From Tretioscincus oriximinensis (lineage: Eukaryota; Chordata; Lepidosauria; Squamata; Gymnophthalmidae), in contig JAJVDF010000238.1 in assembly GCA_022410635.1 (NCBI GenBank), forward strand, positions 867,320 to 931,319: a stretch of DNA of 64,000 nucleotides, given 5' to 3'. Made by a program: the position numbers and the translations under genes. Under the pieces are notes generated by a model. It had not been told where the DNA came from. It saw nothing but the letters and a program-made list of their open reading frames with translations, and ran no database searches. Below, piece after piece: positions 44,737-56,750 of this stretch (positions within the stretch are counted from its first letter, which is position 1; each line of letters begins with the position of its first letter).

Positions 44737-44905
44737 CCCACTCATGGAGCCTTATTCTGGGTCACATCTGGGGACAGAGCATGGTAATCTACATGTCAGT
44801 ATAGTCCATGGCAGGCCCCTATAAATAGTCTACACTAGCATGTGGTTGGCAGGCTCCTATTCCAAGGGGCAGCCCAGAATAAGGCTCCGTGTGGATGCAG
44901 CCAAT
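44737..44905. mobile_element. Palindromic MITE, GGAGCCTTATTCTGG arms
   Basis: Left GGAGCCTTATTCTGGGTC, mirrored by GCCCAGAATAAGGCTCC on the right. Inner AGTATAGTCCATGGCAGGCC faces the ATAGTCTACACTAGCATG side. The right end continues GTGTGGATGCAGCC, the same terminus as the element at 3586-4045. Relatives lie at 6425, 7490, 38996, 43920, 50670 and 50885. Confidence 0.7.
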
Positions 44906-44914
44906 GTTTAAAAA

Positions 44915-45055
44915 GTCCAGCACTTTGGAGACTAACAAGATGAAGCTAGGCAGCATGCGCTTTCATAGACAAGTCTACTTCTTTAGCTGAATCTCATGCT
45001 GCCTACCTTCCTCTTGTTAATCTCCAAAATACTATAAGGTCTCCTTAAGGTCTGT
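44915..45055. mobile_element. Inverted Penelope tail hairpin
   Basis: Left arm minus-strand (AGTCCAGCACTTTGGAGACT, AAGCTAGGCAGCATGCGCTT, GACAAGTCTACTTC). Right arm plus-strand (TCATGCTGCCTACCTTCCTC, TTGTTAATCTCCAAAATACT). The turn is near 44988. Confidence 0.75.
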
Positions 45056-45299
45056 AACAAATCTTCATTTAGTTTTGAGTTCTGCTGTGCTCCTTCCACA
45101 CACAAACACCTCAAATGCATGTAACAGCACATCATGTACTCTTGTTCTAATTATTAATTTTATTATGTTCTGTACCCAGATGATTGATTTTAATGAGGAC
45201 ATGATCTATTAAAAAGAGTTAATGAAAAGGAAAAATATCTTGTCACACTAAGGTCACATACCCTCAAAAATACCTGTAGCCTGTAGCATCTTGTTCTCA

Positions 45300-46504
45300 T
45301 TCTTTCCCTAATCTACCTTTCCTAAATGGGGAAGTGGCAGCCTGGTACGTAAATAATCCCATGGATTTAAATCATGCTTCAGGCTTACCCACTGGANCAT
45401 CATGGTTTTCACTGCCCTGGTGGGCGTTTTATGTGAAAGAGATTGAGAGAGTGCTACTTTATTTGTGCTCCTTGACTTCTCAGATCTCTTTACGCTTGGG
45501 ACTTGGTGGCACGATTTTATCTTCCATGTTATATGAAGCTGCTGGGAAAGGACATCAGGCATTTTGGAGTGAAGTGTCATCAACATGCAGATGATGCCCA
45601 GCTCTGTCTTTCCATGCCTCCTCAATCAGAAGAGTCAGCCAAAGTGCTTGGCAAGTACTTGGGGGCACTAAAGGGCTGGATGGGGGGGGGGCAATAAATT
45701 GAAACTGAATCCACACAAGATGGATGTGCTGTGAGTTATAGGTTTATGTCTCCATGAAGGGTGGAAGCATCTTTGAAGTAGTTTCTTTGCCCTGGAAAGG
45801 ACAGGTGCATTATTAGGAAGTGATCTTGGACTCTGCACTGTTACTTGATGCTCAGGTGCAGGCAGTGGCCAGGTGCACCTATTTCAACTATGCTGATACG
45901 TCAATTCCTTTTTAGACAGGAACAACTGGGCCACAATATTCCACACTCTGGTAACTTGCAGTTTGGACTACTGTAATGGGACTACTCTTAAGTACAATTT
46001 GGAAGTTGCAGCTGGTTCAGAATACAACAGCTAGGTTGCTGATTTGAATAACTGGCCACACACACATTANGACAGTCCTAAAACCACTGCACTTGCTGTC
46101 CATTCCCTACTGAGCCCATTTCANGATATTAACATTGACTCATAAAGTCCAACTTCTCACATGTACCTGCCCACATCCTATTATCTTCTTATGAAACTCT
46201 CCTGATGGTCCCAACTCCTTCACTTGTCAAAGCGGTGTGTATACATGGGAGAGTTTTCTCTGTGATAGCCCCTAAATTATGGAATGGGCTACCCCTGAGG
46301 TACATCAGGCACCTATGTTGTACATGTCCAAACGTGTGCTAGAGACATACCTGTTCACCCTCGCCTTCAGCTGAGTCAAAAATCCCCTCTCTTTGAAGAT
46401 ACTGTTACTATTTTTAATTGTTCTGTTGTAACTATTTTATGGTCTTTTATTATGATTCAACCTAAGACCCTTGGGTCTAGGGTGGAATATAAAGAAATAA
46501 ATAA
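45300..46504 (+). mobile_element. L2 LINE, RT catalytic region to 3' end
   Basis: The longest L2 copy here. The catalytic YADD is HADD at 45584-45595, within CHQHADDAQLCLSM. It is followed by the L2 thumb order (KYLGALKGWM and a K-L-N-P-K-like stretch), then DLGLCT-like, SLDYCNG-like, KLQLVQNTTARLL-like and SVIAPKLWNGLPLRYI-like readings spread over all three frames. The end CTAAGACCCTTGGGTCTAGG with AAATAAATAAA is the L2 tail. Many indels; a G run lies at 45682. Confidence 0.85.
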
Positions 46505-46505
46505 A

Positions 46506-46745
46506 CATAAAAACATAAGAGGAGCCCTGCTGAATCAGACCAGAGCCCATCTAGTCCAGCATTCTGGCTACCACCACCTCTTCTGGAAGTAAATTCCAAA
46601 GGCCAATGATCCTCTGGTGAAAAAATACTTTCCCTTGTCTGTCTTCACTCTTCTGCCGATTAGCTTCAAGGAATGGGCCCTGGTCCTAGCATTATGTGAT
46701 AAGAGAAAAACAATATTCCATGTGCTTGGTTACCAGGTCTCCTTG
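46506..46745 (-). mobile_element. CR1 3' end, minus strand
   Basis: ACATAAGAGGAGCCCTGCTG is the reverse complement of the CR1 tail and terminus. CCACCTCTTCTGGAAGTAAA is the ORF2 end (NLLPEEVV in other copies). About 150 bp of 3' UTR present in other copies is deleted near 46565. It abuts the L2 tail. Confidence 0.85.
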
Positions 46746-47586
46746 CATTCCACATAGAGTTCCATCTTGCCCCTTGTGCTTTTAGATTGCATCCAGGCAA
46801 TAAAGGGGTAATATATGTCCTGTTCCCAAATGGAAGAGATGCCACAATGTTCTTTGTTTGGTGAACACTTCCTAGGGATCATCTGTTCTGAGTTGGTTCA
46901 TGGATCCTTAATTTGTAGCTAAAGTGGCAGCAGTGGTGAAAGGTCCGTGTACTCAGCTCAGATTAATAAAACAATTGAAGTCATTCATTAACAGATACTC
47001 TAGCAAGAGTCCTTGGATTTCAAGATTAGATTACTGCAACACTCTCTGCACAGGAATGTCTCTGAAGATGCTTCCCAAATGCTGCAGCTAGATGTCAACT
47101 TGGGTGTCTTGACATGCATATATCATGGTATGGGCTGCCTGCTTGAAATTAAAACTTTTCTTATGCCAAAGGGAGTTTAGCTGAGGTAGTGAGCATATTC
47201 ATAATTAAAAATTGCACTGCATCCACCCCATAAGGTATATTTTGTCAAACAACGCAAGCATCAGATTGTTTCAGTTTCTTCTCAACCCCAGAGTTTCCTG
47301 AAAACGGAAATAAGGCCGCATACATTTTAATTGCCTGAAGGAACTTCCTACACCTCAAACTAAGCCGGTGGCTACTTATAACTATGCAATACCCCAGCAG
47401 ANGCACTGCCTTAAATCCACAATGCTTTTAAAGGTTTTTTTAAAAGTTTTTAAAGCAGAACTTGGTTAGTTTAGAATTACTTTTACTTAATGAGATTTTG
47501 GAAACCTGAGCTGACATGATCCATTTGGCCACCATTGGTAGTCCAAGTGTCCTACCTAAGTACAACTGGAATTTAAAAGTTGTAAG
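46746..47586. other. Intron, nothing recognised
   Basis: No repeat or gene assigned. Confidence 0.4.
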
Positions 47587-48440
47587 GTTTTTTTTCCCTT
47601 TTTTATTGGCAAACATAAATCANATATATCTATGTACATATATACATGTGTNCAGTGTACAGTATACATATATTTACCAGGTTTTATACTTTTCTCCCTC
47701 TCCTCCCCCCCTGGAGACTTATCTCTTAAGGTGCAATTTGATTACATTCAATAATTCATGTCCCCTCTCCCCATCTATGTAATTGACTATAGATAATCAG
47801 TTTAGCCTATTTCCCCATCCACATATTTTGTCTTTCTATGTTTAAACTTTCTTTACTGTCCAAAAAATCCATCATTAATTTTTCAGCAAGATAATGTTGC
47901 CTGTTCAGTATTGTCCATTTGGCCTTATCTTTCCATCCCAATACTATAACTGCATGTGTAGCCACTCTCATTTGTTCACAAATATACTTATCAGCATTTG
48001 TATTGCAATGGACATCTTGCATTAAACATGCTTCTTTCGTTTGCGCCATTCTATATCCCATTATATTCTTCATTAATTCCCATATTGCCTGCCAGAATAT
48101 TTGTTTTTCTGCACATTCCCAAAGCATGTGAATATAAGTGCCTTGGCTGCCACATCCATGCCAACAATATGGTTGTACATTGGAGATGATACGTGCCAAT
48201 TGTTTAGGTATTTTATAGCACCTAATTATCCGTTTCATTTCCAATTCTTTAGTATTCTTTAGTTTTCATAGTCTGATTAGTGATGTTTAAATCAGCAGCC
48301 CATTGAGTAGTGATAGATTCGATATTATTATATTGTACTCGATTTAGTAATTCATATATCTTTGCTGCCATACCTTTTATATCTTTCATTTTTTTCTCAA
48401 ATAAATTTTCCAAAACAGTGTAATCATGTTCCATACACTA
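47587..48440 (-). mobile_element. L1 LINE 3' end
   Basis: Minus-strand C-terminal ORF2 of a second L1. CWHGCGSQGTYIHMLWEC (about 48120-48175) is the L1 C-terminal cysteine-histidine motif. It is followed by IFWQAIWELMKNIMGY and WKDKAKWTILNRQHYL. Upstream residues lie at 48249-48434. A stop and a frameshift separate the two frames. The 3' UTR carries CTCCCTCTCCTCCCCCC and ends in an A-tail, seen as a T run at 47587. It is close in sequence to the L1 at 13.8 kb. Confidence 0.88.
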
Positions 48441-48452
48441 AGATATCTTATA

Positions 48453-48735
48453 TAGGCAATAATAGCTCAGTCGCTAAGGAGACGGTCTTTCATCTGGGAG
48501 TTTCGAGGACGTGCGGAGTGNTGAGCGTCTTCCACTAGCCTGCAGCTCTAGCCAACTCAGCTATTCGAAAGAGATGCAAATTTGTAGTCTGCATTTCAAT
48601 TAGATAAATGAGTACCATCATAAACCTGGCAGGGAAGATAGAATAAGGTGCAAGCATTCGGGCGAAAATGAACCCTGTAAGCAGTTCTGGAAAAGAGCAG
48701 GGTATAAAAAATCTCTTTCTTTTTCTTCTTCTTTT
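48453..48735 (+). mobile_element. tRNA-derived SINE with (TTC)n tail
   Basis: The head GGCAATAATAGCTCAGTCGC has the A box. CTTTCATCTGGGAG lies before a shortened B-box region. CTGCAGCTCTAGCCAACTCA and CAGCTATTCGAAAG follow, with the end GGGTATAAAAAATCTC and a TTC-rich tail. Confidence 0.83.
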
Positions 48736-49883
48736 ACTTCTTCCTCTTATTCTCTGAATGTTATAATTGAACAAATTCCTTACTGTTTTGAGAAAGCTGA
48801 GTTTACTCCTTACATTGTTCCTATTTAGGAATTTAATGTTAGAAATAAAGCCAATGCTGAAGAAGAGTCTTTCTGCATAAAACACTGTTCTGTGATGTGA
48901 AAGGATATAGAGGCCTCCCTTCAGTATTCTCCTAGAACACCCCATCCATACAGAATGGAATGTAAACCAGTAAGGCAGGGTATCCAGAATGGCCCTTTAT
49001 CCCACCTTCCCAGTAAACCTTGACTTGCCAAGTTACATGTTCAGAACAATTTAATATTATGCCCTAACATCTATAGCATTCTCACAAAATAACTTGTACA
49101 CTTCAAGCCTGATTTCCCCCATTTTTTNAAAAAAAATATATATTGTGGTGAAAATATCGTTTACTGTCTTCAAAATGAAAAAAGAAATAGGCATTCATTG
49201 ACCTTCATAACAGATAGTTCTCCTTTTGAAAAACTGTGATAAATCCCCTTGGAAAGAATATTTTCCATAAAAAACACATGGCAATACTTCTTATATCAAA
49301 GTGAAACAAGGACAAACCATTCAGTGCTACAACATGCTTTAAAAGCTTTCATATCATTTAATTAGTAATTAACCTAGACTGTCAGGGAAAAGAGAATTAT
49401 CACGTATTGCTGCTTAAAATCTATAGACTGGAGAGACTACACAAAGCATTTCAGTAAGTAAGCATTTCTGAGATGGCTCTTCAGCACTTGAAAAGAAAAG
49501 CAACTGCAGTTAAGCATAAAGAGGAGCAGGAATCAACCAAGTATAGCTGACGGCACTCAGCAAATCCCTGCAGAATATTATGATTCAACAACTGCAACAC
49601 AACAGAAGAAGAGCACATCCTGTCACAAAAAGACTTTGTCAGCTCTTCCGCTACTGCAAGGCTAGATTTGCCAATATATCACTTTTGCAGACCTTTTGCA
49701 CTCAAGGTTTCTTGTTTTTTTTAAAAAAGAATAATTCAAGACACATTTTGCAGTGCCTGTAAAACACAACACAAAGACAAGCAAAGGGATATGTTTAGCA
49801 CAAATATAACGAGAATTAAGTATATCAACTGCCTTGGGGACCTGCACCCCCCTTAGTTTGGAATAGAAGCCGACCATGTACAT
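48736..49883. other. Intron, nothing recognised
   Basis: AT-rich; no repeat or gene assigned. The minus-strand frame at 48535-48945 mostly spans the SINE. Confidence 0.45.
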
Positions 49884-49990
49884 TAGGCTGACCAGATGAC
49901 CCTGGTTTCCTAGGGAAACCCCGGTTTTGGGGTTCCACCCCACCCTCTGAGGGGTGTGCGTGATTTTTGCATTTTTTGTTGAGGAAAAAA
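49884..49990. mobile_element. Left half of a palindromic MITE
   Basis: TTAGGCTGACCAGATGACCC begins like 31261-31469, followed by CCCCGGTTTTGGGGTTCC. The right arm is absent. Confidence 0.6.
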
Positions 49991-50494
49991 AATATTTATT
50001 TATTTTTAATTACTGCAGCACCACTAGGAGGTTNTGGCAACCGAGGCCAGCTCCTGAATATACCTTCCCCACAGTATAATAATAATAATAACAATAATAA
50101 CGATGACGATGATGCAAAGATGTCTTAATACTGCTTCTGAGATGGAGCAGCAGGGAGGATTCCTGAAATGCCTTTTTAATTTTTTTTTAAATTCACAGCA
50201 GCACCATTAGGAGGTTCTGGAAACCAGGGGCAGTTCCTAAAGGCACTCTCCTCCAGTAACTAAAAAAAATCCTGTTGTAAACCTCCTAGTGGGGTGGGGG
50301 TGGGGAGATAAAATTGTCCTGCTCAGGGGTGTTAAACACCCCAAATACGCTCCTGCATTACAAGACTCTTTATTTTTATTTTTGCCACATCACTGGTTTG
50401 GCAATGGGAGATCTCCCTTTTGTGCTGCCCCAAAGAGGTAGCCATCATTTCCCATATATTCTCTAATGGTGATTTTTATGTCCCACCCTGAAAG
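49991..50494. repeat. Tri-nucleotide runs and an unclassified repeat
   Basis: (ATA)n and (GAT)n runs lie at about 50077-50115. The phrase GCACCACTAGGAGGTT occurs near 50020, GCACCATTAGGAGGTTCTGG near 50203, and AACCTCCTAGTGGG inverted near 50281. AATCACCACTAGGAGGCTCT near 42114 is related. It looks like a short unclassified family. Confidence 0.5.
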
Positions 50495-50580
50495 CAACAT
50501 CACAAAATGATGTCACTTCCACCCCTGGAAGTGATGTCACTTCCAGTCCCATCCCCCCAGGAAGTGATGTCGCAAATTTC
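50495..50580. repeat. Clustered palindromic GGAAGTGATGTCACTTCC units
   Basis: Three copies of the TGATGTCAC/TGATGTCGC core lie in about 85 bp, within inverted GGAAGTGATGTCACTTCC sequence. The core resembles a CREB/ATF site (TGACGTCA) with one change. It may simply be part of a MITE. Confidence 0.45.
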
Positions 50581-50669
50581 CTGCATGCTTTGCAAATTTC
50601 TCGCATGTGTATGGGGTTTCTCAGCGGGATGTGCATAGTCATGAATATGCAAATTGCCAGGAATATTAA

Positions 50670-51005
50670 TTACCCTAGTTTGGGCCTCAGAAAATCTGGT
50701 CAGTATAACCAAGGCACTGGCCAGCCATTGTCTGCACTGGCATATGAATGGCCATGCTCTGTACCAAGATACAACCCAGCTCAGTGGGGACATTGCCAAG
50801 GAGTGGTAAATATTCAGTACTAGTATTTTCTATTTGCTGCTGAGTTACACTCAAATTCATTCTTATTGGGCCTGGAATAAGAATCTGTCATTCATATTCT
50901 ACTACTATGGTGGACCATAGTACTATCCTAGTGTGCTGAAGGCTACACTATCATGTGGACAGCAAGGTTCTGTTACAGAATGTAATCCAGAATATAAGAC
51001 CCTGG
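50670..51005. mobile_element. Two MITE relics, family of 44737-44905
   Basis: GTCTGCACTGGCATATGAAT (50730) and GGCTACACTATCATGTGGAC (50940) with ATCCAGAATATAAG match parts of the family. Both are old. Confidence 0.5.
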
Positions 51006-51610
51006 GCAGGAAGGTCTTCCATGTGTAAACTACAAGCCATCAAAAGAAAAGGCATTTTCAGGAATCAGGTTGTAAAGGTGTTCTTCATCAGAATTAAATC
51101 CATTGAAGATGTTCAAAACAGATCAAATTGTATGAGAATTCCAAAAGTCCAAATCATCACTTAATTTTGTTTTTGCCCAACCTTGTCTAAAGTCCAAAAG
51201 ATTCCTTCAACTTTCCTTAAGATCACATTGTACAACAATAAATCTGTAGCATTTTTGAAATACTGAGTTTATACTTATGTATTCCATAATTCTTACAAAA
51301 GGAGTTAAAAGATAGCTGGTTAATTGAGTTGTTTTAAAATGCATGGATATTATGGTCTTTGTCAGAATTTTTGCATAGATACCCATCTCATAACACTGTT
51401 GTTTGGTTCCCACAAATTAAAAAGTAATGAAAAAAATTACATAATTATTGTCACTTACAGAAAACTAGGAATTAAGGAGTCTTGTCTACCAATGTAAGTC
51501 AAATGGCACCACAAGGAAGTTCAACATACTAGTGAAAAAAATGGTCCATGGGGAGACCTCCATTTACTAATATCCAATAAGACAATTGCACCATCAAAAG
51601 AGGTCTTGAT
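51006..51610. other. Intron, nothing recognised
   Basis: No repeat or gene assigned. Confidence 0.4.
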
Positions 51611-51861
51611 CTACCAGTAGTGTAGCGGTTAGAGTGTGGGACTCTTATCCGGTAGTCTCATGGTTCGACTTTCCACTCCTCCATGAAGCCAGCTGGGTGA
51701 CCTTGGGCCAGTCACAGATCTTTGACCTCCCTCAGCCCCACCTACTCCACAGGGTGTCTGTTGAGGAGAAAGCAACAAAGGCTATGTGTGCCACCCTATG
51801 GTAGGCTGCCCTGAGACCCTCGGATATAGGGCGGGATATAAATACAAATAAATAAATAAAT
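51611..51861 (+). mobile_element. CORE-type SINE with L2 tail
   Basis: Head CAGTAGTGTAGCGGTTAGAG; B-box region CATGGTTCGACTTTCC; CORE-like GGTGACCTTGGGCCAGTCAC; tail GAGACCCTCGGATATAGGGC with (AAAT)n. Confidence 0.9.
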
Positions 51862-52029
51862 TTCCAGAATTTCATTGAGAGAACTCCTGTATTAACAATG
51901 CTCAGAGATGTATGTCAGATTTTACCTACTCTATAGAAACTTATTAAACTTTAGTAATTCATTTTTCTTCTTCATGTTCATTGGACACTTCTAAAGGATT
52001 TGTGCTGTTTCCCTCTCTTTTGTCTACCA

Positions 52030-52128
52030 TCTACAACGCTATTTTAATGTTGTAAGCCGCCCTGCGACCTTAGGGTGAAGGGCGGGATAAAAGTACTAAA
52101 AATAAATAAAAAATAAATAAATAATAAA
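52030..52128 (+). mobile_element. L2 3' tail
   Basis: TTTTAATGTTGTAAGCCGCC, then CTGCGACCTTAGGGTGAAGG and GCGGGATAAAAGTAC with A-rich repeats. Only the terminal 100 bp remain. Confidence 0.7.
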
Positions 52129-52526
52129 TCTGTTTTGATTTATTTCCATTCCTTCTCTTTTCAGTATCAGGGTTACTTTCTTCCATTCTCCTCTTTCCTC
52201 ATAAAACCTACAATCATTAATTGCAAGTGTTATATGCATGAATGTTTGTTATGGTCCAACCCTCACAAAAAATGATGGACTTTCTTTTTGCTGGTGTTCC
52301 CTCAAATTAACTGAGTTTTCAGGAACCAGGAAGAATGCTTGGGTGGCCATATAAGATCTGTAGACAGGAGAATAACAGAACTCCTAGTAAGCTAGTTATA
52401 GCTTTCAACCAGAAGGGAATCAACATCAACATTTGAAGGATGTGGCTTCCTTTTTGATGTACATATTGGGTTTGCATTTCCACAAGATAATACCAATCGG
52501 TTCTAAACATCTGGGGCTAACCTGAA
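52129..52526. other. Intron, nothing recognised
   Basis: No repeat or gene assigned. Confidence 0.4.
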
Positions 52527-52895
52527 ATATAATGTAAGAATGTAAGAGAACATAATTGGCCCAGAGCCCACCTAGTTCAGCATCCTGTCTCACACAGTGG
52601 TCCACCAATTGCACTTAGGAAGCAGAAGGAGGCAAAAAATCTTCACCTGTTCTCAATTTCCTGTAAATGGTATTTCAGGAATACCATCCCNGAGGCAGTA
52701 TCAAGAGATCCATCCTAGAAGCTATTTATACATTTGACTTNCATTAACTTGTACTGTCTTAAAGCTATCCNGGCTGCTAGCTACCACCACCTCTTCTGGA
52801 AGTAAATTCCACAGGCTAATGACCCTCTGGTTAAAAAGTATTTTCCTTTGTATGGCCTCACTCTTCTGTCCATCAGTTTCAAGGAAGGCCCATGC
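52527..52895 (-). mobile_element. CR1 3' end, minus strand
   Basis: GTAAGAATGTAAGAGAACAT is the octamer tail in reverse. AGCCCACCTAGTTCAGCATC, AATGGTATTTCAGGAATACC, CTCTTCTGGAAGTAAATTCC and CTAATGACCCTCTGGTTAAA follow the CR1 3' end in order. An extra 70 bp or so near 52720-52780 is not in the other copies. Confidence 0.85.
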
Positions 52896-55228
52896 TAAGA
52901 TTCAGAAGATCTGCTATTAGGATCCTTAGAATACCCTTCCTTAGATTGTCATGACCAACTTTGTCAGTGATTTATTTATAGTCAATCCACCCTTTGCTTC
53001 TATTTTCCCGTCACTTCATTCCATATCTTGTCAGAGAGACAGTTGGAGCCAACAGTCTGCAACAATAGCAGGTGTTCTTCCCACACATTGTCTCTAGAAA
53101 AGATTTATCAGCTGCTTCAGTAATAGGCCGTCTGAATTGTAATTTGTGAGTAGAAACTGATAATAGGAGAAAGTTTCCTTGATATAAATTTTGTTTTTAA
53201 TCTTAGGCATCAGACAGAACAAAAACTATTTAAGTACAGAAAAAGCAAATAGTAAGAGACCAAAGACACTAAACTTCACAGAGAACTTTCTAACAAACTT
53301 TCAGACTTTTTCTCAGAAGCAATGCTTCTTAAAACCAAAATGAAGGCATATNTAAGGTATTATAAGAACCCAAGGAGCAAAGTAAGTAAAACTTTGTGTG
53401 TGTGGGTGGGTGGGTGGGTGTCCTTAGACAATTGCAGACAATTCTCTCCATGCATGGGAAATTATGAAGCCATATGTGAAGATTTGCCTTGTTTTTGTCA
53501 TTGCCCGGGTCATTAGCTGCAGCGTTAGAGCACAGTAACTGAGGTCCAAGGGTGCAGCCACACTGCTTCAACTGTCACCCACCATAAGGGTTTTCAGGAG
53601 CATTGTNAAGCGCAAGTAGGAGCACTATCGCTTCTTTCTCTTTCAGCAGCATGCAACTGCCACGTTACCACACGTACCGAAACAAATCTATCTAGTATTG
53701 TTACAGTGTGTATCCCTGTGCCGTCAAACTACTTGCTACTTCATGATTCTCCCCTACTTCTATCAGCTGCTAACATCACAATCATGGAACAAAATTTCCC
53801 TGGCCACAATGTTAGTGCAGCTGGAGGCAAGATATTGGAAACATGCTGCTGCATTCTATTTTGTGATTCCTGCAATGGTCTAACCAAGCAACTGCTGGAA
53901 ACTCTCCATGCAGATCCTAACATTGTTTTCCACAGCACTCATAAACTGTCCTTATATTAGAGAAAGATCCCAAAGGATGACATTTGCCAAATATGTAGAC
54001 AGTTCTTGCAAGTAAATAACCATTGGAATCTTTCTTTTGGAAAACCAGATGAGTGAGTTCATCTCCCTCAATGCTGTACATCAGCAACAACCTTCAGCTG
54101 ATACCCTTTTTTTTAATCAGAGATGATGAACACTGGCCTTTGANGCTAACTTTTGGACAGTTAAAAGGGCTTATGCCACTTTAAAATGGTAGGTAAAATA
54201 ATGCTGTATGTTGCCTTGGATCATTAGAGGACAAGTGAAAGATACAATTATGAATGCCATAAATAAACTCAACAATTCTCCCTGAGGTTATCTTGGCTAG
54301 AGAGAAATGATTCAATGTAAAATTCCCTACCAAGTCAACCANCAGCTTTTCTTCTGACCAGTTGTCTCTCTCCTACAGAAAAAGAACCCAGGAAANTATC
54401 CAGGAATTCTTTCAGCTATGGGGAAAGAACCTTCCACTCTACAGTTGTTCTAGAAATTCCTGAAGCTTAAAAAGACAAGAGGGAGACAAAGTCTCATCAG
54501 GCAGAACAAGTGTGTTTGAATATGTAACATGTACATATTGTTGCTATTGAGTGAAATATATAGTATCTAAACTGGTTCCAAATCACAAATGTTTTGCTAA
54601 GTGCAAGGACAGAATGATACAAGTTTCCAACATCAAAACAAAATGGAAGTGCGACATAAGTCAGGAAGGTATAATGCAACCAAACCAAAGAGGCCAATCC
54701 AGTGGACCTTCAAACTTATGCAGCTGTCCCAGGAAAACAGGTGGGCCACCAGTATGGGGAAGGAGGTGTGTCAATAGCAGGAAATTCTTACAATCAAAGC
54801 AAGCACATGCACTGGAAAGAAGCTATGTAAAGAATGACTGAATCATTCTTGAAGATCCCCAGCAGATTCCCAAACTATTGCAGCATAGGCTATTTTGTGT
54901 GTGTGTAATAGGTTAGTGTGTGTGTGTGTTTTGTTCTTATTGCAATAACTGGAGTCTGCAAAAAAAAGTTTTGAGACTACAATGAAGTCAAACCTTGAGG
55001 GAAATCCTTTCCAACTAACTGAAGCTCTTATGTTTACTCCATCATGCCACATCAATTACGTTAGATTATCAAGGGAAAATCATTACAGCACTCAGCAAGC
55101 CAAAGAAGCCCACTAGGATGGTAACTGGGATAAAGCNATTGCTGGCATTTTATTTTCCATTCTCCTCAGCAGCAATTATTATGGAAAGAAAGTTTTCAGT
55201 GCCAATAGCATATGAAATTGTTTTGTAG
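52896..55228. other. Intron, nothing recognised
   Basis: G/T-rich runs lie at about 53395-53420 and 54895-54930. The rest matches no repeat I know and has no credible gene. Confidence 0.45.
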
Positions 55229-55271
55229 GCCTAGTCACATATGTGCTTTTAAACCATCTTCAGCCCTGAAG
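55229..55271. mobile_element. MITE left arm (split by CR1)
   Basis: CCTAGTCACATATGTGCTTT then TAAACCATCTTCAGCCCTGA. It pairs with the right arm at 55874-55965. The CR1 interrupts the element. Confidence 0.6.
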
Positions 55272-55873
55272 GACCACATCTCAAGAAGGATATTGTAGAA
55301 CCAGAGAAGGTGCAGAAAAGGGCAACAAGAATGATCAAGGGTCTGGAGCACCTCCCTTATGAAGTTAGGCTGCAACGTCTGGGCCTCTTCAGCCTTGAAA
55401 GGTGACGTTTGAGAGGTGATCTGATTGAAGTGTACAAAATCATGCATAGGATGGATAGGGTGAATAGAGAAAAAATGTTTCCTCTATCACATAACACTAG
55501 GACCAGAGGGCACTCCTTGAAACTGATGAATANAAAAGTGGGAACAGACTAAGGAAAGTATTTTTCGGCCTGTGGAATTTACTTCCTGAAGAGGTAGTGG
55601 TAGCTAACAGCTTGGATAGTTTCAAGACAGGACAGGTTTATGGACACCAAGGGTATAAATGGGTACTAGGATGGATGTCTGGATGTTGCCTGCGGGATGG
55701 AGCAACAGGCAGTAGTTCTGAAATACGATTTGCAAGGAGTCATGAACAAGTGCATATTTTGCTTTCTTCTGTTCAGACAGCCCAGGTGCATCTGGTGGGC
55801 CTCTGTGTGGGACAGAATGCTGGACTAGATGGGCTGTGGCCTGATCCAGTATGGCTCTTCTTACGTTCTTACG
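55272..55873 (+). mobile_element. CR1 LINE inserted in a MITE
   Basis: The 3' 600 bp of CR1, starting at ACCACATCTCAAGAAGGATA. It encodes EKVQKRATRMIKGLEHLPY, and then in a damaged frame LGLFSLER with a TGA in place of the next arginine codon. It ends SLDSFKTGQ and two TTCTTACG units. A short internal deletion lies near 55566. Confidence 0.88.
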
Positions 55874-55965
55874 AGTTTTGAACTGGACTGAAAATCAGAA
55901 AAAGCATCCCTCCCACCCCTCAATTTCTTCAAGATCTTCAGGATTAATAGCGTGTATGTGACCAG
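55874..55965. mobile_element. MITE right arm
   Basis: GAACTGGACTGAAAATCAG, AAGATCTTCAGGATTAATAG and GTGTATGTGACCAGG. The outer 16 bp are the inverse of CCTAGTCACATATGTG with a few changes. Confidence 0.6.
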
Positions 55966-56750
55966 GTTCATACTGAAATCAATCACTGCCCTTTCTTCAG
56001 TCACTGCCAATAAATTCTTAATAGTTTTTCACCTTAATCCACTGTTGATTATTTTAACTTCACCACAAAAACAGGTACCCCACCTCATGTGCAGTTATTT
56101 TATGGTGGGGTGAGTTTTTTCATTGTGCTGAATCATGATTTGATCTGTACTGATTTGGTGCAGACCTTCTTCTATGTTCCTCTTATTTTTCAGTTCACTA
56201 TATGGTGCTGGAGGTGCTGGGGTTGTGCTCTTCTCATGGGGTATCACTATCATAAGTGGAAATGCAAAAGCTTTGCACCTGGAAGAAGGTAGGTCTGGGT
56301 AATTGGAGACCTAGCCTCACACAACATCAATGAGGCACCTTGAAATAAAAANGTATAGGATCAGTAACTGACAGTAAATAGAGAGGGAGGAGGAAGAGCA
56401 CGAGGAGAAACATCTACTCTCAAAATTCTCCTTCCCCTTTAACAAGAAGGAATGTACAGGAGGGCAAGAAAGATATAAATCAGAGAAAGAAACAAAGCTG
56501 ATTCTCAAGTGAGTAAGAATGCAAAGTCTCCCCAGCCAACTGGGAAAAGAGATTTTCGGGAATTTATCTTTTAAAATATTCTTGGAATTAATCCTAAGGC
56601 AATACTGTCCTGATATATCCCAAATTTTGATACATCAGGACAACATTGCNTCAGGATAGGCTACATGATGATTACTTACATGGTTTCTGACATGATATTC
56701 CAATATCTTCACTGCCCAGCCATATGCTTTAATGGAGGCTTTACTAGACT
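55966..56750. other. Intron, nothing recognised
   Basis: No repeat or gene assigned. Confidence 0.4.
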
